A stretch of DNA of 64,000 nucleotides from an uncultured Polaribacter sp. (GCF_947497695.1 NZ_CANMHM010000001.1:1-64000); one strand, 5' to 3'; shown: positions 52,429 to 62,682, counted from the first letter of the stretch. Notes: generated by a model not told the origin, from the letters alone. Numbers and translations are program-made.

Positions 52429-52815
52429 ATGGTAAATCAAGTAACAAAAGGCATAAAAATATCTGTAAAAACAATCTATAAAGGTATTAACTACAGAAAC
52501 AATAGACTGTTTTATGTTTTTGGATACGTAATTACTATTGAAAACAATTCTTCTGAAACCGTAAAACTTACAGATCGTTTTTGGAAAATTTACGACACAC
52601 TTAACGCAACTGAAATTGTTAGTGGTGAAGGGGTTGTTGGGCAAACACCTACTTTAAAACCTAACGATACTTATACCTACAGCTCAGGATGTTTCTTAGA
52701 ATCTTCTATTGGAGCAATGAAGGGTTTTTACACAATGATAAACTTAGATACTTTTGAACAGTTTAAAGTAGCCATACCAACGTTTCAGCTTATAACTAAA
52801 ACAACTTTAAATTAG
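52429..52815 (+). CDS. apaG: ApaG family protein
   Basis: A 128-residue beta-sandwich protein of the ApaG/DUF525 type. VYVITIENNSSETVKLTDRF-like sequence, RFWKIYDT, the GEGVVGQTPTLKPNDTYTY loop and GFYTMI are family marks. It is named after a Co2+ resistance and Ap4A-related locus in enterobacteria; the molecular role remains unclear. It lies 73 bases after the plug-protein gene. Length is normal and no residue is obviously missing. Confidence 0.93.
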   Translation: MVNQVTKGIKISVKTIYKGINYRNNRLFYVFGYVITIENNSSETVKLTDRFWKIYDTLNATEIVSGEGVVGQTPTLKPNDTYTYSSGCFLESSIGAMKGFYTMINLDTFEQFKVAIPTFQLITKTTLN

Positions 52816-52837
52816 CAATAGTAACTCATCACAGTTC

Positions 52838-53524
52838 TTAAATTGGTTTTAAAAAATCGATATATTCCATTTTAACTGCTGTATCTTTTTTTATGATGGA
52901 TGTAATACTTACAGTTTCTACTAAATTTCTTTTCATTTTTATGGATGTTTGTAAAGTTCCTAGGTTTTCATTTGTGTGAAATTTTAAAATATCCTCTTTA
53001 TAAAAATTATTACTACCTTTTAACCAATCTACAAACCATTTTTTTCTTGATTGCTGCATTTCTTCTGTATACAAGGTAGAAGAAGACCAAATTACAGGTT
53101 CTTGTGGCAGTTTATTGAAGTGTTTTTTTTCTCCATCCCAAACCAACTCATAGGTTTCTATTTGATTTTTCCAATCAACTAAAACAATGGTAAAAGGCTC
53201 AATATCTGTAAAATCGAAATTTTTAATAAAAGTAACAGCATTATCAGCAGATAAAATATTTTTAACAATAATTCCCCTACTCATTTTGTAAACCTCTTTT
53301 CTTTTGTGATTTTTAAACCCTCCATTTAAAAGGCAAACTAAACGTTTTTTATCACTTAAACCAATCCAAGTTCCTCCCGCCAATTTATCTTTAGGGTACA
53401 TCAATTCTGTACCATTTTCTATATATTTCTTTGGATGAATCGTTTTTCTTAAAGGCGTTTCATCTCTATTAGATGTTAAAATAAAATTATTATTTCCTAA
53501 AGGAAGATAGGTTACTGTACACAT
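52838..53524 (-). CDS. NRDE family protein (TANGO2-like)
   Basis: A 228-residue protein starting MCTVTYLPLGNNNFILTSNR, with Cys2 as a possible N-terminal nucleophile and the name-giving NRDE motif at about residues 19-22. GGTWIGLSDKKRLVCLLNG is the second conserved block. Such proteins are thought to be Ntn-hydrolase-like; in animals TANGO2 affects heme or lipid handling. The bacterial role is unknown. It is convergent with apaG with a 22-base gap. Confidence 0.88.
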   Translation of the reverse strand: MCTVTYLPLGNNNFILTSNRDETPLRKTIHPKKYIENGTELMYPKDKLAGGTWIGLSDKKRLVCLLNGGFKNHKRKEVYKMSRGIIVKNILSADNAVTFIKNFDFTDIEPFTIVLVDWKNQIETYELVWDGEKKHFNKLPQEPVIWSSSTLYTEEMQQSRKKWFVDWLKGSNNFYKEDILKFHTNENLGTLQTSIKMKRNLVETVSITSIIKKDTAVKMEYIDFLKPI

Positions 53525-53632
53525 TAATAATGTATGCTATAAATTGTTATTATTGAAATCAAAAAAGCACTAAAAAAATAAAAAGCCTCATTAAAATAAT
53601 TTAAAGAGACCTAATTTATTGTTGTAAAATTA

Positions 53633-56600
53633 TTATTCTATAATTAGCTTTCTTGTGGTTTGTATATTACCATTGATTACTTTTAAAAGATACAAACCTG
53701 CAGATGCTTTGTTAAAAAATATTTTCTCTAAAAAGTTTTCATTGATATTAAAGTACTGTTTTTGATCAATCAATCTTCCCCTAAGGTCAAATAATTGAAC
53801 TGATAAACTTTCTGTATTTACAACTTTCAGTTTTAAATTAAAAGCTCCTTTTGTTGGGTTTGGATACAAATTAAAATTCTCAAATGCAATATCTTTAATA
53901 GAAGCAACACTATCAATAACAATGGTATAATCTTCAGTTTCTCCAAATTCAGTTAAATGATCAGTATCACAAGCTCCTTCACCAAATCCATCACTTAAAT
54001 CATCATACTCTATAACTACCCTCATCGTTGTACTACCTGTTTTAGCATCTTCAGGAATAAGAATTGGAAACTGCTTACTACCTAATGGACTATCATTAAC
54101 TTCGTCGTAAAACACAGTCCCTAAATCATACCTTTCAGAAAATTTATCAAACATAAAATCTTGATTCCAATCTATAAACACATAAATATGATCTTGAAAT
54201 CCTCCTGTATCTAAGCATACTGTTATCTCATGTGTATCACCTCTTACAACTGTTGTTTGTAACTCAGTAAAATCTTCATATCCGATACGAAATGGAGCAT
54301 TTCCAGAAGTATTATCAATCGAATTAAAAATTACATTTGTAATATGTTCAGTACCTCCAAAATCGTCTGTAAAAGTAGAAGTACAATAGGGAGGAATTGT
54401 TGTTTTAAAATTAAAAACATTTGAAAAAACACCTTCCCCACAAGTATTTTTTGGTTGTACCCTCCAATAATATAACGTATTACCTGTAAGGTTACTTAAA
54501 GAATATTGGTTTGTTGTTACATTTTCTTCTAAAATAATTGTTGAAAAACTACTATCTGTTGCAACTTGTACATTATAATTTGTAGCATCTGCATTAGCAT
54601 TCCATCTTAAAAAACTATCTAAACTAATATCTAAGGCATTATTAGTAGGACTTGTTAGAGTTAAATTTGATATTGTAGGATTAAGGATATCTAATTGTAA
54701 CTCTGTGCTTTTATTTACACTGTTAGAATTTGCTACTAAATTTATAGAATATGATTTAGGTGTAACTCCATTTAAGTTAGAAATTGTCACTGCTACAGTT
54801 TCTTCAGATGAAATTGTTGATGGATTAAAAGCAACGGAAGATCCTAAAGGTTGACCTGTGGTTGAAAACGAAATAATTTCATTAAAGTTACTAGCAAAGC
54901 TTACGTCTAAAAAATAAGTAACCTCTTGATTAACAGAACCACATGCTTGTTGACTTGCACTAGTATTGGTTAATAAAAATTGATTAAAAATAGTAAAGTT
55001 TGATGGGTTTACATTATAAAAAATATTGTCTGAAGCCTCTACCATAATTCTTGCTTGGTTAGAAGTATTGTTTGGAATTACAATCACTTCTGTACCATCA
55101 TTTGGTGTATTTTCTTTTAAAATAATTGGAAAAGTAAGCCCACCATCTAAAGATAATTTGATATTTACATTCAAACAATTTATAGGAGCAACATCAGTAG
55201 TACCTTTTACCCAGGTTACAGTTTGTGTGGTTCCTACTCCCCAAGAAAGTTCAGAATTTATGGCTAAAACTGTAAAAGGCTCTGCATCTTCTACAGATAC
55301 TTTCATTTCATCTTTTGCAGTACTTCCACCTCCAAAATGGTTATCCCTTACCAAAAAAGAAAAATTTAAATCTCTTTCTACAGATGGCACCACTTCCCAA
55401 GTAGAAGAGGTATTACCAGCAATAACTGTTGCTAATTCTGGCATATATCTAATTGGTTCTGATTTGGATGCTAAAGATCTAAACATTGGCCCCCTAACAC
55501 TTGAAGATATTGGTGGCATTAATGCAAGTTGATTATCTATTTGCTCCCAATTATAAGTTAAAGTAGCAACTCCATCAACGTCAGATGCAGTGCCTTTTAA
55601 AATAAAAGGGGTAGACTTTGGTATGCTAAAATCTGGCCCTGCATTTGCTATTGGTGCTGTATTACCTGTACTAACTATACTACCACAAGTAGCAGAACTT
55701 TGAATGACACCCCACATTTCTGCAATACTTATTGCATGAAAATAATCATTACTTTGGCCTTGTACGTTTGGAGAACAAATACCTGCATACCCCATTATAG
55801 TAGAACCACTTCCTGGCTCTACAGCTGTACTATTATTTCTGTTACAATTATTATTTTGTGTATGATTTGCTCCAAATTGATGACCTAATTCATGCACCAC
55901 AAAATCAATATCATAAGCATCTCCAATGGGCTCACTTCTACCTGTAACTCCTTTTGCTTTCTGACCAGTTATACACACAATACCTCCCCCTGCAATTCCA
56001 TCTCCTCCAGTGCTAAAAATATGTCCAATATCATAATTTAAATTCCCTATTTCTGTATCACAAATAGATTGTACCTCATTTAACATTATTTCTGGATCGC
56101 CATCTGTAATATTATCTGTTTCTGGGTCTAAAAAAACAACTTTATCATTATCATTAACAAGAACCATTTTTACTGATAAATCTCTTTCAAAAATACCATT
56201 AACCCTTGTTAATGTTGTGTTCATTGCTGATAAAACAGCCGCTTTTTTAACAACATCTGCTGCTGCTGTTGATATTCCTTGATTTGTTAAGTGAAACTGT
56301 GCATATTCTCCACTACAAACTACTGCCAAACGAAAAGTTCTTAACACTCCATCATTTGCAGTTTGAACACTCTTTGTTTTTGCTAAACTTTCTGTTGTAA
56401 ATTCTTCTACTTTACAAGTAAAATTATCTTTATTAGGTTCTAAATCATTTCTGTTGTACACCATTAATGTTTCGTTACCTTTAGAATAAGGATCAATATA
56501 TACTGTATTTTTAGTACCAGACAACACAACTGCATGAAAACCATCTGTACCAATACTTATTTTAGCAACAGCTGTTGGATCATCTAGTCCCTGAGCAGAA

Positions 56601-56932
56601 TATGATTTTATCATTGGAAATTTTTCTGATAAATCTGCCTCAAAATTTGAAGTTTCATTAATTATAAATCTTGATAAAACACCTTCTGCATTTGGTAAAT
56701 TTATAATGTTTTGCAAGTTTTTTGATTTCTTTTTTAACGAGGTATTAAATTCAGCCTCGTTAAATGAAACAAGTGTATACTTAGTTGGTAAACTTTTATT
56801 TTTATAGATTTCTTTCTGTTTTATTACAGCTTTATTTTTACTTATTTTTTTTATGAAATTTTGTGCTATAACTCCCTTAAATGAAAGTAATAAAAGTAGA
56901 AAAAAGAGAAATAGGGATAATTTACTTTTCAT
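53633..56932 (-). CDS. T9SS-secreted reprolysin-like metalloprotease
   Basis: A 1099-residue exported metzincin. A signal peptide (residues 1-23, ending GVIA) and propeptide come first. The zinc motif HELGHQFGANH covers residues 347-357 with the Met-turn IMGYAG soon after. Then come a fibronectin type III domain (LTLTSPTNNALDISL), a GEVED domain with HIYVFIDWNQDFMF, and a T9SS type A tail (NFNLYPNPTKGAF...TTRKLIIE). It probably degrades extracellular protein. It has no adjacent operon partner. Confidence 0.9.
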   Translation of the reverse strand: MKSKLSLFLFFLLLLLSFKGVIAQNFIKKISKNKAVIKQKEIYKNKSLPTKYTLVSFNEAEFNTSLKKKSKNLQNIINLPNAEGVLSRFIINETSNFEADLSEKFPMIKSYSAQGLDDPTAVAKISIGTDGFHAVVLSGTKNTVYIDPYSKGNETLMVYNRNDLEPNKDNFTCKVEEFTTESLAKTKSVQTANDGVLRTFRLAVVCSGEYAQFHLTNQGISTAAADVVKKAAVLSAMNTTLTRVNGIFERDLSVKMVLVNDNDKVVFLDPETDNITDGDPEIMLNEVQSICDTEIGNLNYDIGHIFSTGGDGIAGGGIVCITGQKAKGVTGRSEPIGDAYDIDFVVHELGHQFGANHTQNNNCNRNNSTAVEPGSGSTIMGYAGICSPNVQGQSNDYFHAISIAEMWGVIQSSATCGSIVSTGNTAPIANAGPDFSIPKSTPFILKGTASDVDGVATLTYNWEQIDNQLALMPPISSSVRGPMFRSLASKSEPIRYMPELATVIAGNTSSTWEVVPSVERDLNFSFLVRDNHFGGGSTAKDEMKVSVEDAEPFTVLAINSELSWGVGTTQTVTWVKGTTDVAPINCLNVNIKLSLDGGLTFPIILKENTPNDGTEVIVIPNNTSNQARIMVEASDNIFYNVNPSNFTIFNQFLLTNTSASQQACGSVNQEVTYFLDVSFASNFNEIISFSTTGQPLGSSVAFNPSTISSEETVAVTISNLNGVTPKSYSINLVANSNSVNKSTELQLDILNPTISNLTLTSPTNNALDISLDSFLRWNANADATNYNVQVATDSSFSTIILEENVTTNQYSLSNLTGNTLYYWRVQPKNTCGEGVFSNVFNFKTTIPPYCTSTFTDDFGGTEHITNVIFNSIDNTSGNAPFRIGYEDFTELQTTVVRGDTHEITVCLDTGGFQDHIYVFIDWNQDFMFDKFSERYDLGTVFYDEVNDSPLGSKQFPILIPEDAKTGSTTMRVVIEYDDLSDGFGEGACDTDHLTEFGETEDYTIVIDSVASIKDIAFENFNLYPNPTKGAFNLKLKVVNTESLSVQLFDLRGRLIDQKQYFNINENFLEKIFFNKASAGLYLLKVINGNIQTTRKLIIE

Positions 56933-56987
56933 AAAATAGTTGTTTTTAAATAAAACTTCTTAAATGTTTCAAATATAATGAAATAAT

Positions 56988-56995
56988 TATCTTTG
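56988..56995 (+). promoter_or_regulatory. Putative -7 box of lipB
   Basis: TATCTTTG lies 11 bases before the lipB start codon; the -33 position holds TTC, 18 bases upstream. The leader would be very short. Confidence 0.45.
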
Positions 56996-57006
56996 TAGTC
57001 GAAATT

Positions 57007-57717
57007 ATGAATAGAAACATACACCTTAAAGACTTATCTATAAAAGATTACAAAGAAACTTGGGACTACCAAACTGAACTTTTACAAGAAATTGTTGCTG
57101 TAAAAATTGATAATCGTAAAAAGCACCTCAAAAATGACACCAAAAACCATTTTTTGTTTGTAGAACATCCTCATGTGTACACTTTAGGTAAAAGTGGCGA
57201 TTTTAGTAATTTGTTACTAAATGAAAAACAATTGACAGAAAAAGGAGCTACTTTTTATAAAATAAATCGTGGTGGAGATATTACCTATCATGGTCCAGGA
57301 CAAATTGTTGGCTACCCAATTTTAGATTTGGAAAACTTTTTTACTGATATTCATAAATATTTGCGTTTTTTAGAAGAAGTTATTATTTTAACCATAGCAG
57401 AATATGGAATAAAAGCAACAAGAAGCGAAGGAGAAACTGGTGTTTGGCTTGATGTTGGAACACCCTTTGCTCGTAAAATTTGTGCCATGGGAATTCGTTC
57501 TTCACGTTGGGTAACTATGCATGGTTTTGCACTAAATGTAAATGTGAATTTGGGTTATTTTGACAATATTATTCCTTGTGGAATTAAAGGAAAAGCGGTT
57601 ACTTCTATGGAGGCTGAATTAGGCAAAAAAGTTGATTTAGAAGAAGTAAAAACCAAGATTTTAAAACATTTTAAAAACCTTTTTGAGGTTGATGAGTTTA
57701 TAGTTAATGGTTTTTAG
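57007..57717 (+). CDS. lipB: Octanoyl-ACP:protein octanoyltransferase
   Basis: A 236-residue enzyme that transfers octanoate from ACP to lipoyl domains. RGGDITYHGPGQIVGYPI, the catalytic Lys157 in ARKICAMGIR and Cys191 in IIPCGI are all intact. The chain is slightly longer than in E. coli. It is divergent from the metalloprotease gene with 74 bases between. The spacer after it is made of AACCAACAACTAAAAACC-type inverted low-complexity sequence. Confidence 0.96.
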   Translation: MNRNIHLKDLSIKDYKETWDYQTELLQEIVAVKIDNRKKHLKNDTKNHFLFVEHPHVYTLGKSGDFSNLLLNEKQLTEKGATFYKINRGGDITYHGPGQIVGYPILDLENFFTDIHKYLRFLEEVIILTIAEYGIKATRSEGETGVWLDVGTPFARKICAMGIRSSRWVTMHGFALNVNVNLGYFDNIIPCGIKGKAVTSMEAELGKKVDLEEVKTKILKHFKNLFEVDEFIVNGF

Positions 57718-57776
57718 TTGATGGTTTATGGAAAATTCTTTTTCTTAACCAACAACTAAAAACCAACAACCAATAA

Positions 57777-58829
57777 CTACTTTTCTTCGTTAAAATATAC
57801 TTTGTAATATTTCATTTTCTTTTCTTCATCATAGCCTCTTTCTAAATATTCTGAAGCTGCTTCTGGAGCATCGACATCTAACTTAATGTTGATGTTGGTA
57901 TCTAATTTTATCTCTGTTTTTAATTTGTTTTTTTCTTTCTTTAAAACAACACCTGAAACATCAAAATTATTTCTAATTAACACATCGTTTAACTTTTCGA
58001 AGTGATTTTTATATTCATCAAATTTTTCTTTGTGCTTTTCCTCTTCAAAAACTTCGTCTTTAAAATTAGCATAATCTACTTCTTCATTTTCTTTAAAATA
58101 ATCTACAGTATTTGCTAAAAAATTTCCTTGTTCATGCATCCCTAATTCTGGCTTTATCACTTCTTCAGAAAACTCTTTACACATTTCTAAATAGTTTTGT
58201 GTATGAGAATTGTAATCGTCTGCTAATTTTACAGACAAGAAATTTTTAACCCAATATTGTGCATCATAATTGTTATTATCTACAGAAAAAACAACAGTTC
58301 CTTCTTGGTCTGAAGTGTTTAAAACCAAACATCCTTTATCTAGCCTTTTTGTTGATATTCCTTTTTGAACAACAACATCAAAACTCTCATTATCATCTAA
58401 ATAGGTTTGAAAAAAATCTACTTTATTTTCTATTTTAAAAACACCAATTGCTTCTGTTAAGATATCTTTGTATTCAATCCCTTCAATAAAAACAACCAAC
58501 ACATCGCCTGTTTTTATTTGTGCAGAGTTGGATTGTTCAAACAAATGATTTACGATACTTTTTGAATATTCTACAAAACTTTCTTCGTCTTTAAAAACTT
58601 CTGTAGCAAACTTATTTACATCATTTAAACGCACGTCTTCATGATTGGTAAAACGGTAACTTTTGGTTAAACTGCCAAATGGTTTTAATAGAAAACCTTT
58701 CATTAAATCGTAACTTTCTTGATCGAAACGAATTAAATCTTCAGAAAAAACATTTTGTCCGCTATTAAATTTATTGGCAACTTTATGTAAAATACATTTG
58801 GTAATTTCTGCTTTGGTTTTTCTAATCAT
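57777..58829 (-). CDS. Nucleoid-associated protein, YejK/NdpA family
   Basis: A 350-residue protein of the YejK/NdpA group. Its N-terminus AEITKCILHKVANKFN and DVLVVFIEGIEYKDILTEAIGVFK are typical, followed by FFQTYLDDNESFDVVVQKGI and KRLDKGCLVLN. The C-terminal third is highly charged and could bind nucleic acids. Such proteins are associated with compact DNA in some bacteria, but their activity is poorly known. It is monocistronic and flanked by repeat sequence. Confidence 0.87.
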   Translation of the reverse strand: MIRKTKAEITKCILHKVANKFNSGQNVFSEDLIRFDQESYDLMKGFLLKPFGSLTKSYRFTNHEDVRLNDVNKFATEVFKDEESFVEYSKSIVNHLFEQSNSAQIKTGDVLVVFIEGIEYKDILTEAIGVFKIENKVDFFQTYLDDNESFDVVVQKGISTKRLDKGCLVLNTSDQEGTVVFSVDNNNYDAQYWVKNFLSVKLADDYNSHTQNYLEMCKEFSEEVIKPELGMHEQGNFLANTVDYFKENEEVDYANFKDEVFEEEKHKEKFDEYKNHFEKLNDVLIRNNFDVSGVVLKKEKNKLKTEIKLDTNINIKLDVDAPEAASEYLERGYDEEKKMKYYKVYFNEEK

Positions 58830-58958
58830 CTTTTAAAATTTTTGGAACGTAAAAGTAAATAAAGTTTTTGTGTATTAATTCTTTTTCTTTTTTAAATTGA
58901 TAAACATGGAATTAAATAATGAAAGATTCTAAAAATTGACAAGTAATTGTATCCCTAA

Positions 58959-59058
58959 TTGAATCTTTCGACTCCGCTCAAGACAGGCTAACTGTTTGAG
59001 CTCTTTTTTGTCTTTTTAGGAAAAAAAAGCGAGTAGTGAAAGCAGTAAATAGCTTCAA
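58959..59058 (-). repeat. ~100-bp dispersed repeat, copy B (inverted relative to copy A)
   Basis: The reverse complement begins TTGAAGCTATTTACTGCTTT and ends AGCGGAGTCGAAAGATTCAA, and aligns end to end with 31931-32033. An internal hairpin (TTTTTTTTCCTAAAAAGACAA) replaces the copy A version. It ends 9 bases before the rnhB stop codon. Confidence 0.8.
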
Positions 59059-59067
59059 AAAAACAAC

Positions 59068-59667
59068 CTACAAATCTAACTTTATCTGTTCTGGCAGTAA
59101 CTTAAATGTTTTTCTGTGGTACTTTGTTGCACCAAATTCTCTAATTCCATTTCTGTGTTCTTTGGTAGGATAGCCCTTGTTTTTTGCCCAATTATACATA
59201 GGGAATTCTGAGTGAATCTTAGCCATATATTCATCTCTATAGGTTTTTGCTAATACAGAAGCTGCTGCAATACTCAAGTATTTTGCATCACCTTTTACAA
59301 TAGTTTTATGAGGAATGTTTGGGTATTTTCTAAACTTATTTCCATCTACAATAATAAATTCTGGTTGGGTTTTTAGCATTTCAATAGAACGATGCATACC
59401 AGTAATTGAGGCTTGCAAAACATTAATCTCATCAACCTCTTTTTGCCACACAAAAGCAACTCCAAAAGCAATAGCGTTCTTCTCAATAAAAGGTCTTAAT
59501 TGCTCTCTTTTTTTTTCTGATAATTGCTTAGAATCATTTAAAAAAGGGTGGGTAAAATCTTTTGGCAAAATAACTGCTGCTGCAACAACAGGGCCACACA
59601 AACAGCCTCTACCTGCCTCATCTGTACCTGCTTCTAAAGTAAAACCACTATAATTTGATGCTAACAT
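59068..59667 (-). CDS. rnhB: Ribonuclease HII
   Basis: A 199-residue RNase H2-type enzyme that removes ribonucleotides from [23 protein letters not shown] carries the first two acidic residues (Asp16 and Glu17), and [17 protein letters not shown] and [14 protein letters not shown] are conserved. The length is normal. It is divergent from the porin gene with about 180 bases between. Confidence 0.97.
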   Translation of the reverse strand: MLASNYSGFTLEAGTDEAGRGCLCGPVVAAAVILPKDFTHPFLNDSKQLSEKKREQLRPFIEKNAIAFGVAFVWQKEVDEINVLQASITGMHRSIEMLKTQPEFIIVDGNKFRKYPNIPHKTIVKGDAKYLSIAAASVLAKTYRDEYMAKIHSEFPMYNWAKNKGYPTKEHRNGIREFGATKYHRKTFKLLPEQIKLDL

Positions 59668-59803
59668 TTTACAAAGAAAAGAAAACTTTTTCTATTAATT
59701 TTTTATTGATGAACGAAGTTAAAAGTAAATTAAATAGTATTGATAATTCGTTAAATCTTAAAAATATAGTTTAATTAACAGATTTGATGATACTTATTAT
59801 TGA

Positions 59804-59831
59804 TTGTTTTCGTTAAATTATTTTACATTTG
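59804..59831 (+). promoter_or_regulatory. Promoter of the porin gene
   Basis: TTG, 17 bases, then TACATTTG, an excellent match to the Bacteroidota promoter. The box overlaps a TTG at 59829 that would otherwise be the first start codon, so translation should start at the ATG at 59850. Confidence 0.75.
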
Positions 59832-59849
59832 CCATTGCATAAGTTATCT

Positions 59850-61811
59850 ATGAACAAACCTTTATTTTTTATATTAATACTTGCTTTTTTTGTTGTAAAC
59901 ACAATGTTTTCACAAAGAACTTTTAATCCTACTCAACAAGGAAATGGATTTAATGGTGTTGAAAATGATTCTATTAACAACTCAGGTGAAATTACTGTAA
60001 CTTTATCTGGTAAAACTAAATATACAGATTATAAAATTATTTCTCACAAAAGGGATACTACTTTTATTGACACCACTTTAACCATACAAAAAGAGTACAA
60101 ATTTAATTTTTTAAGAACTGATAATTTTGAATTATTAGGGTTTCATAATCAAGGGCAAACGTTTACTAATTTAGGGTATGATTATAGCAATGTTAAATTA
60201 TTTTCTGATATTGGTTTTACTGCTAAACAATTTAATTATTTAGATATTGATGAGATTAAATATTACGAAGTACCAACACCAACTACAGAAATAACCTATA
60301 GAACTGGTTTGCAACAAGGGCAAGTTTTAGATGCAATTTTTACAGTAAACTTTTCTAGAAGATTAAATGTTTCGTTATCTTATAAAGGGCTTCGTTCTTT
60401 GGGTGCTTACAGAAGATCTTTGGCTAGTAATGTTAACTTTAGAGGTGCTTTTAATTATAGAACAGAAAATAATAGGTATGAAATTCGTGGGCATTTAACT
60501 TCTCAAAAAATTTTTAATCAAGAAAGTGGCGGTTTGCCAGCAACAGAAATTGAAAAGTTTACAAGCGATAATCCAGAGTTTGAAACTAGAGCAAGGTTAG
60601 ATGTAAATTTAAATGATGCTGAAAACAACTTTGAAGGCAGAAGGGTATATTTTGATCACAGCTATAAACTACTTGCAAGTAAAGATACCATCAATAAAAA
60701 AGATTTTAGTAATTTAAAAGTGGGGCATGTTTTTACAAATGAAACTAAAGATTATAATTTTAACCAAACCTCAACAACTACTGCTATTTTTGGGAATGAA
60801 GGTGCTTCTGGAGCTAGAAATAACCAAGTAGAAAACACGATTACTAATAACGAACTGAATTTAGAATTTAATTCTAAATATGTACTTGGTCAAATTAAAG
60901 CAAAACTAAATATCACTAGTTATTCTCATGGATATGATACCATTTTAAATACAAATAGTGATATTTCTAAAATAAAATTAACTGGTAATGCTATTTCTGT
61001 TGGTGCAGATTGGAATGCTAGAATTAAAAACTTTCAATTAAATGCTACAGGGAATCTCTCTCCTGGAAATGATAGATTGTCTGGAAGTTTTTTAAAAGGT
61101 GAAGCTCTTTACAAAAAAGACAGTCTTTTTATGGTAAAAAGTAGTTTATTACTAAGTTCTAAATCGCCAAATTTTAACACTTTATTACACCAAAGTAGGT
61201 ATGATGAGTACAATTGGTATAATGAATTTAATAATGTAAACACTAGAGATTTAGGTTTTGTATTAAATTCTAAATGGCTAAATGCAACTCTAAATTTAAC
61301 CAATATTGATAATTACACTTATTTTGATGAGAATAATAGACCTCAACAATTTGAAGATCAGATTGTATATTTAAAAGCAAAAGTAAATAAAGAATTTAAG
61401 GTTCAAAAATTTGCTTTAGATAATACTGTAATGTACCAAAATGTAAGTAGCGGAAGTTCTGTCTTTAGGGTTCCTGACTTAGTTACAAGAAATACGTTTT
61501 ACTATACTGATTATTGGTTTAAGGGAAAACCAATGTTGGTAAATATTGGACTAACTTTTAAGTATTTTACAGCATACCAAATGAATGCTTACAACCCATT
61601 ATTAGCTGAATTTACGCTGCAAAACAATCAAGAAATTGGTTTTTCTACAATAGATGTTTTTTTTAATGCACAAGTGCGAAGAACACGTTTGTTTCTAAAA
61701 ATAGACAATGCAACTTCTAGCTTTACAGAAAAAAATTATTTTTCTGCTCCTAATTATCCATATCGAGATTTTGTAATTCGTTTTGGATTGGTTTGGAATT
61801 GGTTTATTTAA
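59850..61811 (+). CDS. Putative outer-membrane porin
   Basis: A 653-residue outer-membrane beta-barrel from the ATG at 59850. The signal peptide MNKPLFFILILAFFVVNTMF is followed by many short amphipathic strands with aromatic girdles and ends in VIRFGLVWNWFI, as expected of an OMP. It resembles the Porin_10/putative porin family of Flavobacteriia. The substrate is unknown. An upstream TTG start is excluded by the overlapping promoter. Confidence 0.85.
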   Translation: MNKPLFFILILAFFVVNTMFSQRTFNPTQQGNGFNGVENDSINNSGEITVTLSGKTKYTDYKIISHKRDTTFIDTTLTIQKEYKFNFLRTDNFELLGFHNQGQTFTNLGYDYSNVKLFSDIGFTAKQFNYLDIDEIKYYEVPTPTTEITYRTGLQQGQVLDAIFTVNFSRRLNVSLSYKGLRSLGAYRRSLASNVNFRGAFNYRTENNRYEIRGHLTSQKIFNQESGGLPATEIEKFTSDNPEFETRARLDVNLNDAENNFEGRRVYFDHSYKLLASKDTINKKDFSNLKVGHVFTNETKDYNFNQTSTTTAIFGNEGASGARNNQVENTITNNELNLEFNSKYVLGQIKAKLNITSYSHGYDTILNTNSDISKIKLTGNAISVGADWNARIKNFQLNATGNLSPGNDRLSGSFLKGEALYKKDSLFMVKSSLLLSSKSPNFNTLLHQSRYDEYNWYNEFNNVNTRDLGFVLNSKWLNATLNLTNIDNYTYFDENNRPQQFEDQIVYLKAKVNKEFKVQKFALDNTVMYQNVSSGSSVFRVPDLVTRNTFYYTDYWFKGKPMLVNIGLTFKYFTAYQMNAYNPLLAEFTLQNNQEIGFSTIDVFFNAQVRRTRLFLKIDNATSSFTEKNYFSAPNYPYRDFVIRFGLVWNWFI

Positions 61812-61886
61812 AAGTAGAACCTAAATCCTTCCCAAAGGAAAACTTTTGAGTAAGTTTGAATATTATTTCTAAAATAAAAATCAATT

Positions 61887-62285
61887 ATGAAATATGCTTA
61901 CACCATACTTTATGTAGAAAGTGTTGTTAAAACTGTTGAATTCTATACAAAAGCATTTGGCTTCTCTAAAAAAATGATAACTCCAGAAAATGATTATGCT
62001 GAATTAATATCTGGCGAAACTACGATTGCTTTTGCTTCGATTGAATTAGGAAAATCGAACTTTAAGAGCGGAATTAATATAGCTAATACAAAAGATAAAC
62101 CATTTGGAATTGAACTTGCTTTTACATCAGAAAAAATTGATGACGATTTTAAAAAAGCAATTGATGTGGGAGCAAAAATATTTGAGCCATTAACAGAAAA
62201 ACCTTGGGGACAAAAAGTTGGGTATCTACTTGATAATAATGGTTTCTTAATTGAAATTTGTACGCCTATAAACTTAGGGGATTAA
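61887..62285 (+). CDS. VOC family protein (glyoxalase-like)
   Basis: A 132-residue single-domain vicinal oxygen chelate protein. ILYVESVVKTVEFYTKAFGF and KPWGQKVGYLLDNNGFLIEI are the typical paired beta-alpha-beta elements, with possible metal ligands Glu and His partly absent. Such proteins include glyoxalases, bleomycin-resistance-like binders and dioxygenases; the substrate cannot be read. It lies 75 bases after the porin gene, but no operon link is evident. Confidence 0.85.
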   Translation: MKYAYTILYVESVVKTVEFYTKAFGFSKKMITPENDYAELISGETTIAFASIELGKSNFKSGINIANTKDKPFGIELAFTSEKIDDDFKKAIDVGAKIFEPLTEKPWGQKVGYLLDNNGFLIEICTPINLGD

Positions 62286-62424
62286 CTTTACCAATTGGGT
62301 TTTATAATATCGTATAATAATCTAGCCTCTCTAAGGATGTTAAAACATTATGAAAAGTCATCGAAAAACTGAGACTGCAAAACATTATTAGACTTGTAAT
62401 TGGTTAAAAACTATAAAAATATTG

Positions 62425-62682
62425 ATGAAAAATCAACTTAAAAACAACTGGAAACTTTTTCTATTAGCAAGTTTCACTTTAGGGTTAGCTCCTTTTAATC
62501 CACCACATATTTTAGGAAAAATTAAATGGATTTTAGGAGGAAATGCTTTTTTTGGTGCAAATGCAATGCAATTAAAAGATTGGTTTGATGTTTTATTGCA
62601 TGGAACTCCTTGGCTACTTTTAGTAATTTCTGTTGTTTTAAAGCTTTATGATTTAAAAATAAATAGAAATACTACATCTTAA
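62425..62682 (+). CDS. Small two-helix membrane protein
   Basis: An 85-residue hydrophobic protein from the ATG at 62425 (a TTG precedes it). LFLLASFTLGLAPF and WLLLVISVVLKLYDL are two likely membrane helices, and HILGKIKWILGG lies between them. I recall relatives annotated as RND transporter, but the protein is too short to be a pump, so that name is doubtful. The 3' end overlaps the convergent antiporter gene by 11 bases. Confidence 0.75.
   Translation: MKNQLKNNWKLFLLASFTLGLAPFNPPHILGKIKWILGGNAFFGANAMQLKDWFDVLLHGTPWLLLVISVVLKLYDLKINRNTTS

Noticed and set aside
55026..55532. A 168-codon ORF on the plus strand inside the metalloprotease gene
   Set aside because: It is antisense to a gene with clear domains, has no recognisable motifs, and mirrors the codon bias of the real frame.
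31931..59058. Repeats considered as a CRISPR array or composite transposon ends
   Set aside because: Copies are 27 kb apart with only housekeeping genes between, no spacer pattern, no cas genes and no transposase nearby.
59829..59849. TTG start seven codons upstream in the porin gene
   Set aside because: It overlaps the TACATTTG promoter box and precedes the signal peptide.
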